Shown here piece after piece: positions 35,491 through 43,199 of a stretch of DNA of 49,081 bases (the first letter of the stretch is position 1; each line of letters opens with the position of its first letter). The notes beneath the pieces are model-generated. The model did no database searches. It was given only the letters and a program-made list of their open reading frames with translations, and had not been told where the DNA came from. Location of the stretch: assembly GCA_964636675.1 (NCBI GenBank), contig CAZWUO010000008.1:1-49081 (forward strand), given 5' to 3'. A program made the translations under genes and the position numbers. Source of the stretch: JALUUH01 sp964636675. Lineage in GTDB: Bacteria; Pseudomonadota; Gammaproteobacteria; S012-40.

Positions 35491-35628
35491 CCTAGAATCC
35501 GCAGTTGGACGCTATTCACACTTATAACGTAGCGCGCTCATCTTCTGAGTGACTTCGACAAACCACCTCATTCGTTTTTTATTCAGCCGCTTAACGATGC
35601 CTCATCGTGGTCAACTACGGAATCTAGG
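35491..35628. repeat. Inverted-repeat element B (MITE-like, 138 bp)
   Basis: Left arm CCTAGAATCCGCAGTTGGAC (35491-35510) and right arm GGTCAACTACGGAATCTAGG (35609-35628) pair over 16 of 20 bases. The left arm is identical to the reverse complement of the right arm of element A (17927-17946), over 20 bases. TTCAA stands on both outer sides, which may be a 5-bp target duplication or part of the palindrome. The interior does not match that of element A. It lies in the 446-bp gap between the porin and response-regulator genes; the rest of that gap shows no gene. Confidence 0.8.
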
Positions 35629-35692
35629 TTCAAGATCTTTTTACGGCTTGTCGATACAGCATGTTGATGGTAAAAAGGTATAGGAGATGTCG

Positions 35693-36055
35693 ATGGCTAA
35701 AATACTAGCAGTAGATGATGCGCGATCAATATGCGAGATTATTAAAACGATACTCACTCAGGAAGGACACGAGGTAACCACGGTACTTAGTGGGCGTGAA
35801 GCATTGGAACTCGCAAAAACGCAAACTTTTGATATCGTGTTGACCGATGTGAATATGCCAGAAATGAACGGAATTAGCTTGGTAAGCAAGCTTCGGCTCA
35901 AACAAGGTTTTGAATACGTACCTATAATAATGGTGACGACCGAAGGTAAGGCCTATAAAAAAAGCAAGGCCCGAACAATGGGTGCATCGGGTTGGTTGCA
36001 AAAACCATTTACCCCCGAGCGCTTAAGAAAAGCCATAGATCGGTTTATAGGTTAA
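35693..36055 (+). CDS. Stand-alone CheY-like response regulator
   Basis: A 120-residue receiver domain only. The acidic pair D8-D9, phospho-acceptor D52 (LTDVNMPEMNG), the Thr switch (VTTEG) and the invariant Lys (LQKPF) are all present. The ATG at 35693 is chosen for GGAG 6 nt upstream; another ATG at 35687 overlaps the ribosome site. KAYKKSKARTMGASGWLQKPF resembles PilG/CheY-type receivers. No histidine kinase, chemotaxis or pilus gene is nearby, so its partner is elsewhere. Confidence 0.92.
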   Translation: MAKILAVDDARSICEIIKTILTQEGHEVTTVLSGREALELAKTQTFDIVLTDVNMPEMNGISLVSKLRLKQGFEYVPIIMVTTEGKAYKKSKARTMGASGWLQKPFTPERLRKAIDRFIG

Positions 36056-36437
36056 AACCTGGCGTATGAACTATTTTTAACGCGCTGTTGCGCACCGCTC
36101 GTTATTATTTTTATATAGGTGTATAGTCGTTGCTATTCTTGCACGAGTTGAGCGCGAAGATGTTCATCTTACCCCTGGGAATAACAATGGTAGCTTTTGG
36201 CATGACGTGATATTTGTTTGCGTAAGTTTTCGATGACTTTTTGCTAAAGCAATAAAGCAATAATCTTTCCTGTATCACGGCGTTCTCGTAGGTCATCTCT
36301 CCGACGGTTTTTTTTATTAAGCCTTATGCTAATATAAAATTGTCGACTATAATAACTACGCATCATTTCGCTTTACCATAAAGCTAATAGAACACTCACT
36401 TAAACCAAATGCAGTCAAAACCACGGGTATCTTTATT
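36056..36437. other. Intergenic region with a weak terminator
   Basis: 382 bp without a gene. AACGCGC...GCTCGTT (36079-36103) followed by TTATTATTTTT is a bulged stem that may end the response-regulator transcript. The sequence AAAGCAATA occurs twice in tandem near 36245-36263, and a T8 tract lies at 36308. A TATAAT at 36348 could be a -10 box for the next gene, without a good -35. Confidence 0.4.
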
Positions 36438-36818
36438 ATGGAAACGAAAAAAAATTCATCAAAAATGGTTTTTTCATCCGCAAAAAACACAGTGACGCAA
36501 AAAAAAACTGAAGCTAATAAAAAAACCACAGTAAGCAAAAAACCGGGCAGTAAAAAGCCTGGCAATAAACATTCGGTAGCGCAAAAAACGGCGGCGAATA
36601 ACTCACTGAATACGGGTAAAAAGCAGGCTCAAGTTGTGCGGAAAGAGAGTATGTCTGCAGACGTTATTGCTACTTTGGAAGAGCGTCAAAAAATGGTTTC
36701 AGTGGCCGCATACTATATTTCAGAAAAACGAAACTTTACCAGCGGTAGCGAAACTGAAGATTGGTTTCAGGCAGAGCGTCAAATAGCAAGTCTGTTAGAA
36801 GCGCATGTAGTTTCTTAG
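36438..36818 (+). CDS. Lys-rich protein with C-terminal DUF2934
   Basis: A 126-residue protein. Residues 1-70 are disordered and strongly basic (runs of KK, Lys/Thr/Ser/Asn repeats such as KKPGSKKPGNK), a nucleic-acid-binding style. Residues 80-120 (ERQKMVSVAAYYISEKR ... EDWFQAERQIASLL) fit the short DUF2934 domain, whose function is unknown. There is no clear ribosome site at the ATG. It stands alone between two response regulators read in the same direction. Confidence 0.75.
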   Translation: METKKNSSKMVFSSAKNTVTQKKTEANKKTTVSKKPGSKKPGNKHSVAQKTAANNSLNTGKKQAQVVRKESMSADVIATLEERQKMVSVAAYYISEKRNFTSGSETEDWFQAERQIASLLEAHVVS

Positions 36819-36948
36819 TGGAATCTGTTATCAACTAATTAGATACGGCATATTGATGCTTTAATATCACGTGCCCATTCCTTGGTGTTTGTTGACGGCA
36901 TGTTGATTGCTTTCGTGTGTCTTAAAACTAATCGTTTGAGTGTGTGGA

Positions 36949-37545
36949 ATGGTACAAAAAGTATATATTATTGAAGATAATGGCAGTGCCAGAAATTTAC
37001 TTGAGGAGCTTGTTGCGACCTCAGGCATTGAGGCTAAAACTTTTCCAGATGCCCAGGAGTTTCTGGATAATTTCGATAATTCATGGATGGGATGTATTGT
37101 GACTGATGTGCGCATGCCTAGAATCAGCGGTATTGCCTTACAAGAGATCTTGCGCGAACGCGATTGCAATATGCCCATTATATTTATTTCTGGGTATGCG
37201 GATGTTTCAATGGCAGTCGATGTTATGAAATCGGGGGCGTTTGATTTTTTTGAAAAACCCTTTTCTAACCATGCATTATTAGAAAGTATTAATCGAGCAT
37301 TGGTGTTAGATACTGAAATACAAGAGCAAGAAGTAAAAAAAGTTGAATTAGAAGAAAAGATGTCATTATTAACCAAGCGCGAGCACGAAGTTATGGAGTG
37401 CCTTATGACGGGTAAAAAGAATAAAGATGTCGCAGAAATATATGATATCAGTGTGCGTACCGTTGAGGTTCATCGCCAACGTTTGCTCAATAAAATGAAT
37501 GTCAAATCGGTTGCTGATTTGATTTTAAAGCGTGCCCATTCTTAA
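36949..37545 (+). CDS. FixJ/NarL-type response regulator (receiver plus LuxR HTH)
   Basis: A 198-residue transcription regulator. The receiver (1-120) has E9-D10, D53 (VTDVRMPRISG), SGYAD and FEKPF, the FixJ/TodR style. A short coiled linker (EIQEQEVKKVELEEKM) leads to a LuxR-type helix-turn-helix (LLTKREHEVMECLMTGKKNKD...SVRTVEVHRQRLL). The ATG at 36949 is preferred to a GTG at 36940. No sensor kinase is adjacent. The target genes are unknown. Confidence 0.92.
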   Translation: MVQKVYIIEDNGSARNLLEELVATSGIEAKTFPDAQEFLDNFDNSWMGCIVTDVRMPRISGIALQEILRERDCNMPIIFISGYADVSMAVDVMKSGAFDFFEKPFSNHALLESINRALVLDTEIQEQEVKKVELEEKMSLLTKREHEVMECLMTGKKNKDVAEIYDISVRTVEVHRQRLLNKMNVKSVADLILKRAHS

Positions 37546-37565
37546 TTTTTCGGCAAGACGAACCA

Positions 37566-38681
37566 TCAAAACTCAACACTTAACGAAGCCTCTGCCTTTG
37601 GGTAAACGGCTTGGCGTTGATAACTCATGATCGGGTTGGCATATAAGGCTAAGCCTAATTGAAAGCGTTTATATTTCCAACCAATACCGGCAGTGGGCGC
37701 CACGGGCGCGGGTAGATCATTCATTATGTTTCCGGTAATACCTGATGTGAGTTTGAGTGGGATGAGTAGACCCATGCGATATTGTACTTGGTGCATCGAA
37801 TATTCTATGCCGGTGCGTAGCAAATGAAAGTCTATCGGAGATTGACCGTAATCACCGGACAGACTTTGGTAGTCAATTTGTATTTGCGTATGCGGAGTGG
37901 CGACCCAGCTGATACCCAGGGTTAAATCACGTGGAAATGCAGTAGAAAACTTCTCCGTTCGAACACCCTTATTGTCTGTTACAATCGTCTCAACATTAAG
38001 CGCCGTATTGAAGTCTTTCACATTAATTGCAATACGTAATGTCTTATTGATTTTATATTGTAGACCCATATTTAGCGCAAATGCTGAGGCATCTGTCGTC
38101 GCGATTTGATAGTTGTTGGGGTCATTTAGCGAAGTACCGCAAAAATTTGAAATACATTTGATCCAGGCGAGGCTTATGCCCAATGATAGTTTAGGCAGCA
38201 AACGCGGACTGGTAGCGAAAACAAGCCGAGTGTCACGTGTTTTTGAATCAATTTTACCGTCAAATCCTTCGGGTATTTCGGGAACGGAAAATTGTAAGAA
38301 TATATTGGCAATATCATCTTTTTCAAATCGCCCGTTGGCGATGACATGAAAGCGCGGAACCCACGCAATCCCGATTGCGTTATTAAAGCCGCCAAACGAG
38401 CTAGTTGTAAAGGGCTTTGCAAACCCGATAAAACTGACGGGGTCTATTTGATCGCGTAAGGAGCGGGAGAAAGAAAATTCGCTTTTGGTAAGTTTGCTCA
38501 AGCCGGCGGGATTCCAATATATCGAATAGATATCTTTGCTGCTTGCTGTAACAGCACCACTTAGCGCAATGGCTTTTGCGCCGACACCCATTAATAAATC
38601 GCTTCCTTCGGCAGCAAAGGGTTTAGCGTGTATTCCCGTGCATATTGTTATCAAGGCAAGGCCAAGTACAATAAATCGCAT
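37566..38681 (-). CDS. FadL/PorV-like outer-membrane beta-barrel protein
   Basis: A 371-residue protein with a signal peptide (MRFIVLGLALITICTGIHA) and a beta-barrel body. The start of the mature part (GVGAKAIALSGAVTASSKDIYSIYWNPAGLSKL) is the mark of the OMPP1/FadL/TodX and PorV superfamily, in which the N-terminal segment plugs the barrel. It ends in Phe (SLSVEF). Two Cys near position 180 (CISNFC) may form a disulfide. It probably carries hydrophobic compounds or is a structural barrel. Substrate unknown. Confidence 0.8.
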   Translation of the reverse strand: MRFIVLGLALITICTGIHAKPFAAEGSDLLMGVGAKAIALSGAVTASSKDIYSIYWNPAGLSKLTKSEFSFSRSLRDQIDPVSFIGFAKPFTTSSFGGFNNAIGIAWVPRFHVIANGRFEKDDIANIFLQFSVPEIPEGFDGKIDSKTRDTRLVFATSPRLLPKLSLGISLAWIKCISNFCGTSLNDPNNYQIATTDASAFALNMGLQYKINKTLRIAINVKDFNTALNVETIVTDNKGVRTEKFSTAFPRDLTLGISWVATPHTQIQIDYQSLSGDYGQSPIDFHLLRTGIEYSMHQVQYRMGLLIPLKLTSGITGNIMNDLPAPVAPTAGIGWKYKRFQLGLALYANPIMSYQRQAVYPKAEASLSVEF

Positions 38682-38781
38682 ATTATAAGTCCGGAATCAA
38701 ATAACCCCGTCAAGGCTATCACAGTTTTAGTGAAGGCATTCTATTGTTGTAGGAAAGAAAAATCCCCAGGAGGTGAGTAAG

Positions 38782-39196
38782 GTGTCAGTGCCGATGGCAT
38801 ATTTAGGCGTTATCTTAATCTGGTCTACGACGCCGCTGGCGATAAAATGGAGTGGTGAGGGCGTAGGTTTTTTGTTATCTGTTGACTTGGTTGGTTTTTG
38901 ATCAAAGTATTCCTCAGATGATTCCCGAGCATACCCTTAAATCTATTATATATTTAGCTTCGGCAGGATCTGTTGTCGGTGCCGTGTTGTTTTATTATTC
39001 ACTTAGGCATTTAAATACCGGAAAAATTGCACTACTTACGCTTATCACTCCAGTGACTGCTTTGCTGATAGGTCATCAATTTAACCATGAAATCATCGAG
39101 CTAAATACGATAGTAGGTACCGCATGTGTGATACTTGGCTTCATGAGTTATCAATGGGATGATGGTTCTTTGTTGAAGCGTATCGTAGGCAAGTGA
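38782..39196 (+). pseudogene. DMT/EamA-family transporter remnant
   Basis: A strong ribosome site (AGGAGGTGA) and GTG at 38782 start the first membrane helix of a DMT transporter (MAYLGVILIWSTTPLAIKW), but the frame stops at 38901 after 39 codons. In the next frame, 38882-39196 encodes the last three to four helices (SIIYLASAGSVVGAVLFYYS, IALLTLITPVTALLIG, VGTACVILGFMSYQW). Members are about 290-300 residues with ten helices. Here roughly half is missing, so an internal deletion plus frame change is the simplest reading. The promoter and ribosome site seem intact. Confidence 0.8.
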
Positions 39197-39370
39197 TTGC
39201 GCTGTCCGTGATGCTAAACCTTGTTCTGAATAAGTGTGTATTGTCGAAACTCGTTGTTATCTCGTCAATAATAGGAAAGCAGGTCGATTATTTTTTGTGC
39301 GCTTATTAAGGCGTGACCTTACACCTAATACACGGTATAAATATATCTACTCGGTAATGGAGGTAGAGCG

Positions 39371-40141
39371 TTGTTAGGTCGGTTGTTAGGTATTGGGTTT
39401 GGGTACATGTTTTGGGGTTTTTTGGGGGCTTTGCTGGGTTTTTTTCTCGGGTATCATCTTGATCGCGCGATAAAGAGGCGACATAACGCACCGGTTACAG
39501 AGCAAGCCCAACGCGTCTTTTTTACCACCACGTTTTCGGTGATGGGGCATTTGGCAAAAGCAGATGGCCGGGTGAGTGATGATGAAATACGTGTCGCTCG
39601 TCGTGTGATGGCGCAAATGCAGCTTGGTGAACAGCAAACTCGAGAGGCAATTACATTATTTAATGAGGGCAAACAAGAAGAGTTTCCATTAGATGAGGTT
39701 ATTTCCGATTTCAAAATAGAGTGTGGTCGCAGTCGTAATTTATTACAGATGTTTTTGGAAATTCAGATATCAACCGTTTTTGCAGATGGTGCAATCGATG
39801 ATGCTGAAAGGCAGTTATTAATTCGTATCGGGAAATTGCTGGGGTTTCAGCGTTACTTTATTGAACATCTGATTAAAATGGTGGATGCTCAGCGACGCTT
39901 CGCGGGGCAATCAGGACAAGTGTCGCAAACTTCACTTGAAGATGCCTATGCGATGCTCGACGTGAGCAAAGATGCCTCTGATGCGGAAATCAAAAAAATG
40001 TATCGCAAATTAATGAGCCAACATCATCCCGATAAGTTGGTATCCAAGGGCTTGCCCGAAGAAATGGTGAAACTGGCCACTGAGAAAACGCAGGAGATTA
40101 AGGCTGCCTATGAGCAAATCAAAAAGGCCCGTGCTAATTAA
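39371..40141 (+). CDS. djlA: DjlA-type membrane co-chaperone (TerB and DnaJ domains)
   Basis: A 256-residue protein. A TTG start at 39371 follows GGAGG by 7 nt. A Gly-rich N-terminal membrane segment (residues 8-28) is followed by a TerB-like acidic helical domain (52-172; MGHLAKADGRVSDDE, VFADGAIDDAE) and a C-terminal J domain (190-256) with HPD at 219-221. DjlA uses the J domain to stimulate DnaK at the inner membrane and is linked to envelope stress signalling in E. coli. Length is close to the E. coli protein (271). Confidence 0.93.
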   Translation: MLGRLLGIGFGYMFWGFLGALLGFFLGYHLDRAIKRRHNAPVTEQAQRVFFTTTFSVMGHLAKADGRVSDDEIRVARRVMAQMQLGEQQTREAITLFNEGKQEEFPLDEVISDFKIECGRSRNLLQMFLEIQISTVFADGAIDDAERQLLIRIGKLLGFQRYFIEHLIKMVDAQRRFAGQSGQVSQTSLEDAYAMLDVSKDASDAEIKKMYRKLMSQHHPDKLVSKGLPEEMVKLATEKTQEIKAAYEQIKKARAN

Positions 40142-40248
40142 TACAGTTTGTTGCGGTTTCCGAAGCTGCAAAAAAAGCTTTATCGAGCTTCACTATGGGT
40201 ATATTTATAAGTAGAACTTTGGATGTCGCAAAACAGTAAAGGACAGTA

Positions 40249-41208
40249 ATGAGAAAGCCTTACCCACTGATTAAAGCTTATGCCTCGCATAGTTTGAAAG
40301 TTGAATCACCACATGTTTTATACATAGAAGAAAGCGGCAACCCCGAGGGTGTGCCGGTGTTGTTTGTACATGGCGGTCCAGGCAGTGGCACGGAAGCGTC
40401 TCAGCGTTGTTTTTTTAATCCGGAAAAATATCGTATTATCTTGTTTGATCAACGCGGTAGTGGGCGTTCTGGTCCACATGCTGAGCTGGAAAATAATAAT
40501 ACTCAGGCGCTGGTTTCTGACATGGAAGAAATACGTGAAATGTTAAAAATCGATCGCTGGGTTTTATTCGGTGGTTCTTGGGGATCAACCCTGAGTCTGA
40601 TCTATGCCCAGACTTATCCTGAGCAAGTGCTTGGATTGATCTTACGGGGTATATTTTTGTGTCGACCCAAGGAAATACAATGGTTTTATCAAGACGGTGC
40701 GAGTCGTTTGTTTCCCGAGTACTGGGAAGACTTCTTAAAACCTATACCCGTTAATGAGCGACATGATCTCGTGAGCGCGTATTATAAGCGTTTAACTGGG
40801 AAAAATGAAATTAGCCGTATGGCGGCAGCTAAGGCTTGGTCGTTATGGGAAGGACGAACTGCAACACTAATGGGGAGACAAGAAGTTATAAAACATTTTG
40901 AAAATACCTTTACCGCATTGTCCATGGCGAGAATTGAGTGTCATTATTTTATCAATAACGCGTTTCTCGAGCCTGATCAACTATTAAAAAATGCGAACCA
41001 CTTGAAAAATATTCCGGGAACTATTGTCCATGGAAGGTATGATGTGGTGTGTCCTATTGAAAGTGCATGGGAGTTACATAAAGCTTGGCCTGAAGCAGAG
41101 TTGAAAATTATTGAAGATGCAGGCCACGCGGCTTCTGAAAAAGGCATAGCCAGTGTTTTAGTCCAGGCAACTGACAATATGCTACTCACCTTGGGACATT
41201 ACGAGTAA
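40249..41208 (+). CDS. pip: Proline iminopeptidase
   Basis: A 319-residue alpha/beta hydrolase. The oxyanion region VHGGPGSG, LFDQRGSGRS, nucleophile S110 in GGSWGST, and D265 and H293 complete the triad. The match to the S33 proline iminopeptidases, which remove N-terminal proline from peptides, is close. AAGGA precedes the ATG. The last 27 bp overlap the convergent ygfZ gene. Confidence 0.95.
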   Translation: MRKPYPLIKAYASHSLKVESPHVLYIEESGNPEGVPVLFVHGGPGSGTEASQRCFFNPEKYRIILFDQRGSGRSGPHAELENNNTQALVSDMEEIREMLKIDRWVLFGGSWGSTLSLIYAQTYPEQVLGLILRGIFLCRPKEIQWFYQDGASRLFPEYWEDFLKPIPVNERHDLVSAYYKRLTGKNEISRMAAAKAWSLWEGRTATLMGRQEVIKHFENTFTALSMARIECHYFINNAFLEPDQLLKNANHLKNIPGTIVHGRYDVVCPIESAWELHKAWPEAELKIIEDAGHAASEKGIASVLVQATDNMLLTLGHYE

Positions 41209-42249
41209 ATACGGAAGCTTTCTCAATGCTAGGTGGGGGCCATTTGCTTCATTAATGCTTAGTTTTATATTATCCGTGCTGGAAATTTGTAATACACAAA
41301 GGGCGTCTAAGCCACTTTTTGTATTTGCAACTACATCGACTATTTGCCCTACACTTTGTTTTTTATCCGTATTGACCTCATAAATTTTTGCATTCAGGTT
41401 TATGCTTTGATCGGTTTCAATATGGCATAAGTACATACGTTTTTTCAGATTCCCCAAGTAGTGCATGCGTGCGACGATTTCTTGTCCCGTGTAGCAGCCT
41501 TTATTGAAGCTGATGCCACCAATGAGATCGTAGTTGATCATTTGGGGTACAAATTCTTCCATGGTCGATGCATAAATATTAGGGATGCCTGAGATAATAT
41601 CGAAATACCGCCAGCTTGTGGAAGTATAAAATTCGATTTTAGTTTTTATTTTCGCGATCAATGCTTGCAATACTTCAGGAGACCCATAGACCTCATAACG
41701 TATTGGGTTGTTGCCAACCTTGAGATCGTCGCCAAGACTATCGCCGAGATCAATGGCGAGACTAATCAGCCCATGTGCGGCCAATATTCCATTTGTGTTT
41801 TGTGGTAGGGGAATTTGTGCGTGCTCCAATAGGCTGGTAGCGTCAGTTCCGCTAAAGCCAAGCCCAATGAGATTGCCGCTTGCGTTCGTTATATTAACTT
41901 TTGAACGCATTATATACATGGTTAAGCGTTTTTGAGTTTTTTCCAGTACGTCGATCGGTAAGCGCATAAAGTAATCATCATTTAGTTTGAATAAACGAAA
42001 ACTTGCCAGCATTCTTCCCTTAGGGTTATTGTAACTGCTTAATTGAGAGTTCTTGCCATCCAGTGCGTTAACATCGTTGCTGAATTGGCCTTGTAAAAAA
42101 TCTTGCGCATCATCGCCGGAAATTTTTAGCAGTCCAAAATGATTTAAATTACATGCTATAGTGGATTGCGCATCGGGGGTTTTGGTTTGCAAAGAAATAT
42201 TTTGCGCCGCTAAAATGTTTGTCAGTTCAGGGTTCATTGTTGTAATCAT
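41182..42249 (-). CDS. ygfZ: YgfZ/GcvT-like folate-binding protein
   Basis: A 355-residue protein with the YgfZ signature FNKGCYTGQEIVARMHYLG (KGCYTGQE at 250-257; the Cys is needed in E. coli). YgfZ binds tetrahydrofolate and helps repair or assemble a subset of Fe-S enzymes. It is divergent from sdhC, an Fe-S-dependent complex, as ygfZ is divergent from sdhE in E. coli. A second ATG at 42237 is possible; neither start has a ribosome site. Confidence 0.93.
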   Translation of the reverse strand: MITTMNPELTNILAAQNISLQTKTPDAQSTIACNLNHFGLLKISGDDAQDFLQGQFSNDVNALDGKNSQLSSYNNPKGRMLASFRLFKLNDDYFMRLPIDVLEKTQKRLTMYIMRSKVNITNASGNLIGLGFSGTDATSLLEHAQIPLPQNTNGILAAHGLISLAIDLGDSLGDDLKVGNNPIRYEVYGSPEVLQALIAKIKTKIEFYTSTSWRYFDIISGIPNIYASTMEEFVPQMINYDLIGGISFNKGCYTGQEIVARMHYLGNLKKRMYLCHIETDQSINLNAKIYEVNTDKKQSVGQIVDVVANTKSGLDALCVLQISSTDNIKLSINEANGPHLALRKLPYLLVMSQGE

Positions 42250-42471
42250 CGTGGTGAATGGTTTATAGGAATCCGAAAATCAATTGAGAGAGATTTTACC
42301 TGATCTCCAAGGAAAAACGTAGTGTTTAACTTAGGAATTGTAAATAACTGAAAACGGTATCTTTTTTGCTTGCGTATGGGTTTTGTGTGCGCGGATTTAT
42401 GCATCGTTTTCGACTAATCGCATTGCCTAGTCAGCATTGTAAAAAACTCAGTAGTTAATAACTTCCCCTTA

Positions 42472-42864
42472 ATGCCTATGAGAAAAAGTGTGCAAAAGCG
42501 AAGACCGAAATATCTCAATGTGATGCAGATTAAGCTTCCCGTCACCGGTGTGGTTTCTATTTTTCACCGGGTTTCTGGCATTCTGATGATTCTTTGTATT
42601 CCTCTGATACTCTACCTACTGGATAAATCGGTGCGGGATGCGTCTGGTTTTCTTTGGGTGAATGAGCTGATCCAATCTTTTGGTTTGAAACTGGTGCTTG
42701 GTATTGTATTGCTCGCGGTTGTGCATCATTTATTGACGGGTATCCGTTTTTTATTATTCGATATCGATCTGGGTGTCACACGTGATTCTGCTCGAAAAAT
42801 ATCATGGTTTGTACTTGCGATTGACGCGATTGTTTTATTGTTGATTATAGGTTGGATCATATGA
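42472..42864 (+). CDS. sdhC: Succinate dehydrogenase cytochrome b556 subunit
   Basis: A 130-residue membrane subunit with three helices. SIFHRVSGILMI is the family signature (quinone site) and the HH at 85-86 in AVVHHLLTGIRFLLFD holds the haem ligand. It opens the sdhCDAB-sdhE operon. No Shine-Dalgarno is visible before the ATG at 42472 (or the ATG at 42478). The stop overlaps the sdhD start (ATGA). Confidence 0.95.
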   Translation: MPMRKSVQKRRPKYLNVMQIKLPVTGVVSIFHRVSGILMILCIPLILYLLDKSVRDASGFLWVNELIQSFGLKLVLGIVLLAVVHHLLTGIRFLLFDIDLGVTRDSARKISWFVLAIDAIVLLLIIGWII

Positions 42865-43199
42865 GTTTTAATTCAGGTGGGGTTAGAACCTGGGTCGTGC
42901 AACGCATTTCTGCGGTTTATATTGCGTTATATATTATTGTGATAGCGATCTTTTTTTCATTTTCACCCATCGATGATTTTTTAACTTGGCAAGCATGGTT
43001 AGCGAACCCCGTCATAAATGCAGCTACGATTGTATTTTGGATTTCAATGATGGCCCATGTCTGGATTGGTGGACGGGATGTGATTATGGATTACCTAAGC
43101 CATGATACCTTGCGTTTCTCAGTGTTGTGCCTGCTCGGTTTTTTTATTCTTTTTATGCTTGCATGGGCATTAAAAATCTTATTATCGGTAACTGCATGA
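42861..43199 (+). CDS. sdhD: Succinate dehydrogenase membrane anchor subunit
   Basis: A 112-residue protein with three membrane helices. WVVQRISAVYIALY, then H66 in MMAHVWIGGRDVIMDY, which supplies the second haem ligand. The ATG at 42861 overlaps the sdhC stop by 4 bp. Its own TGA overlaps the sdhA ATG. Such tight coupling supports equal production of the anchor subunits. Confidence 0.95.
   Translation: MSFNSGGVRTWVVQRISAVYIALYIIVIAIFFSFSPIDDFLTWQAWLANPVINAATIVFWISMMAHVWIGGRDVIMDYLSHDTLRFSVLCLLGFFILFMLAWALKILLSVTA

Noticed and set aside
35486..35633. TTCAA on both sides of element B as proof of transposition
   Set aside because: The same bases also nearly extend the inverted repeat (AACC...GGTT), so a target duplication cannot be claimed from one copy.
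40163..40192. GAAGCT...AGCTTC repeat after djlA as a terminator
   Set aside because: Only six base pairs, long loop and no T run.
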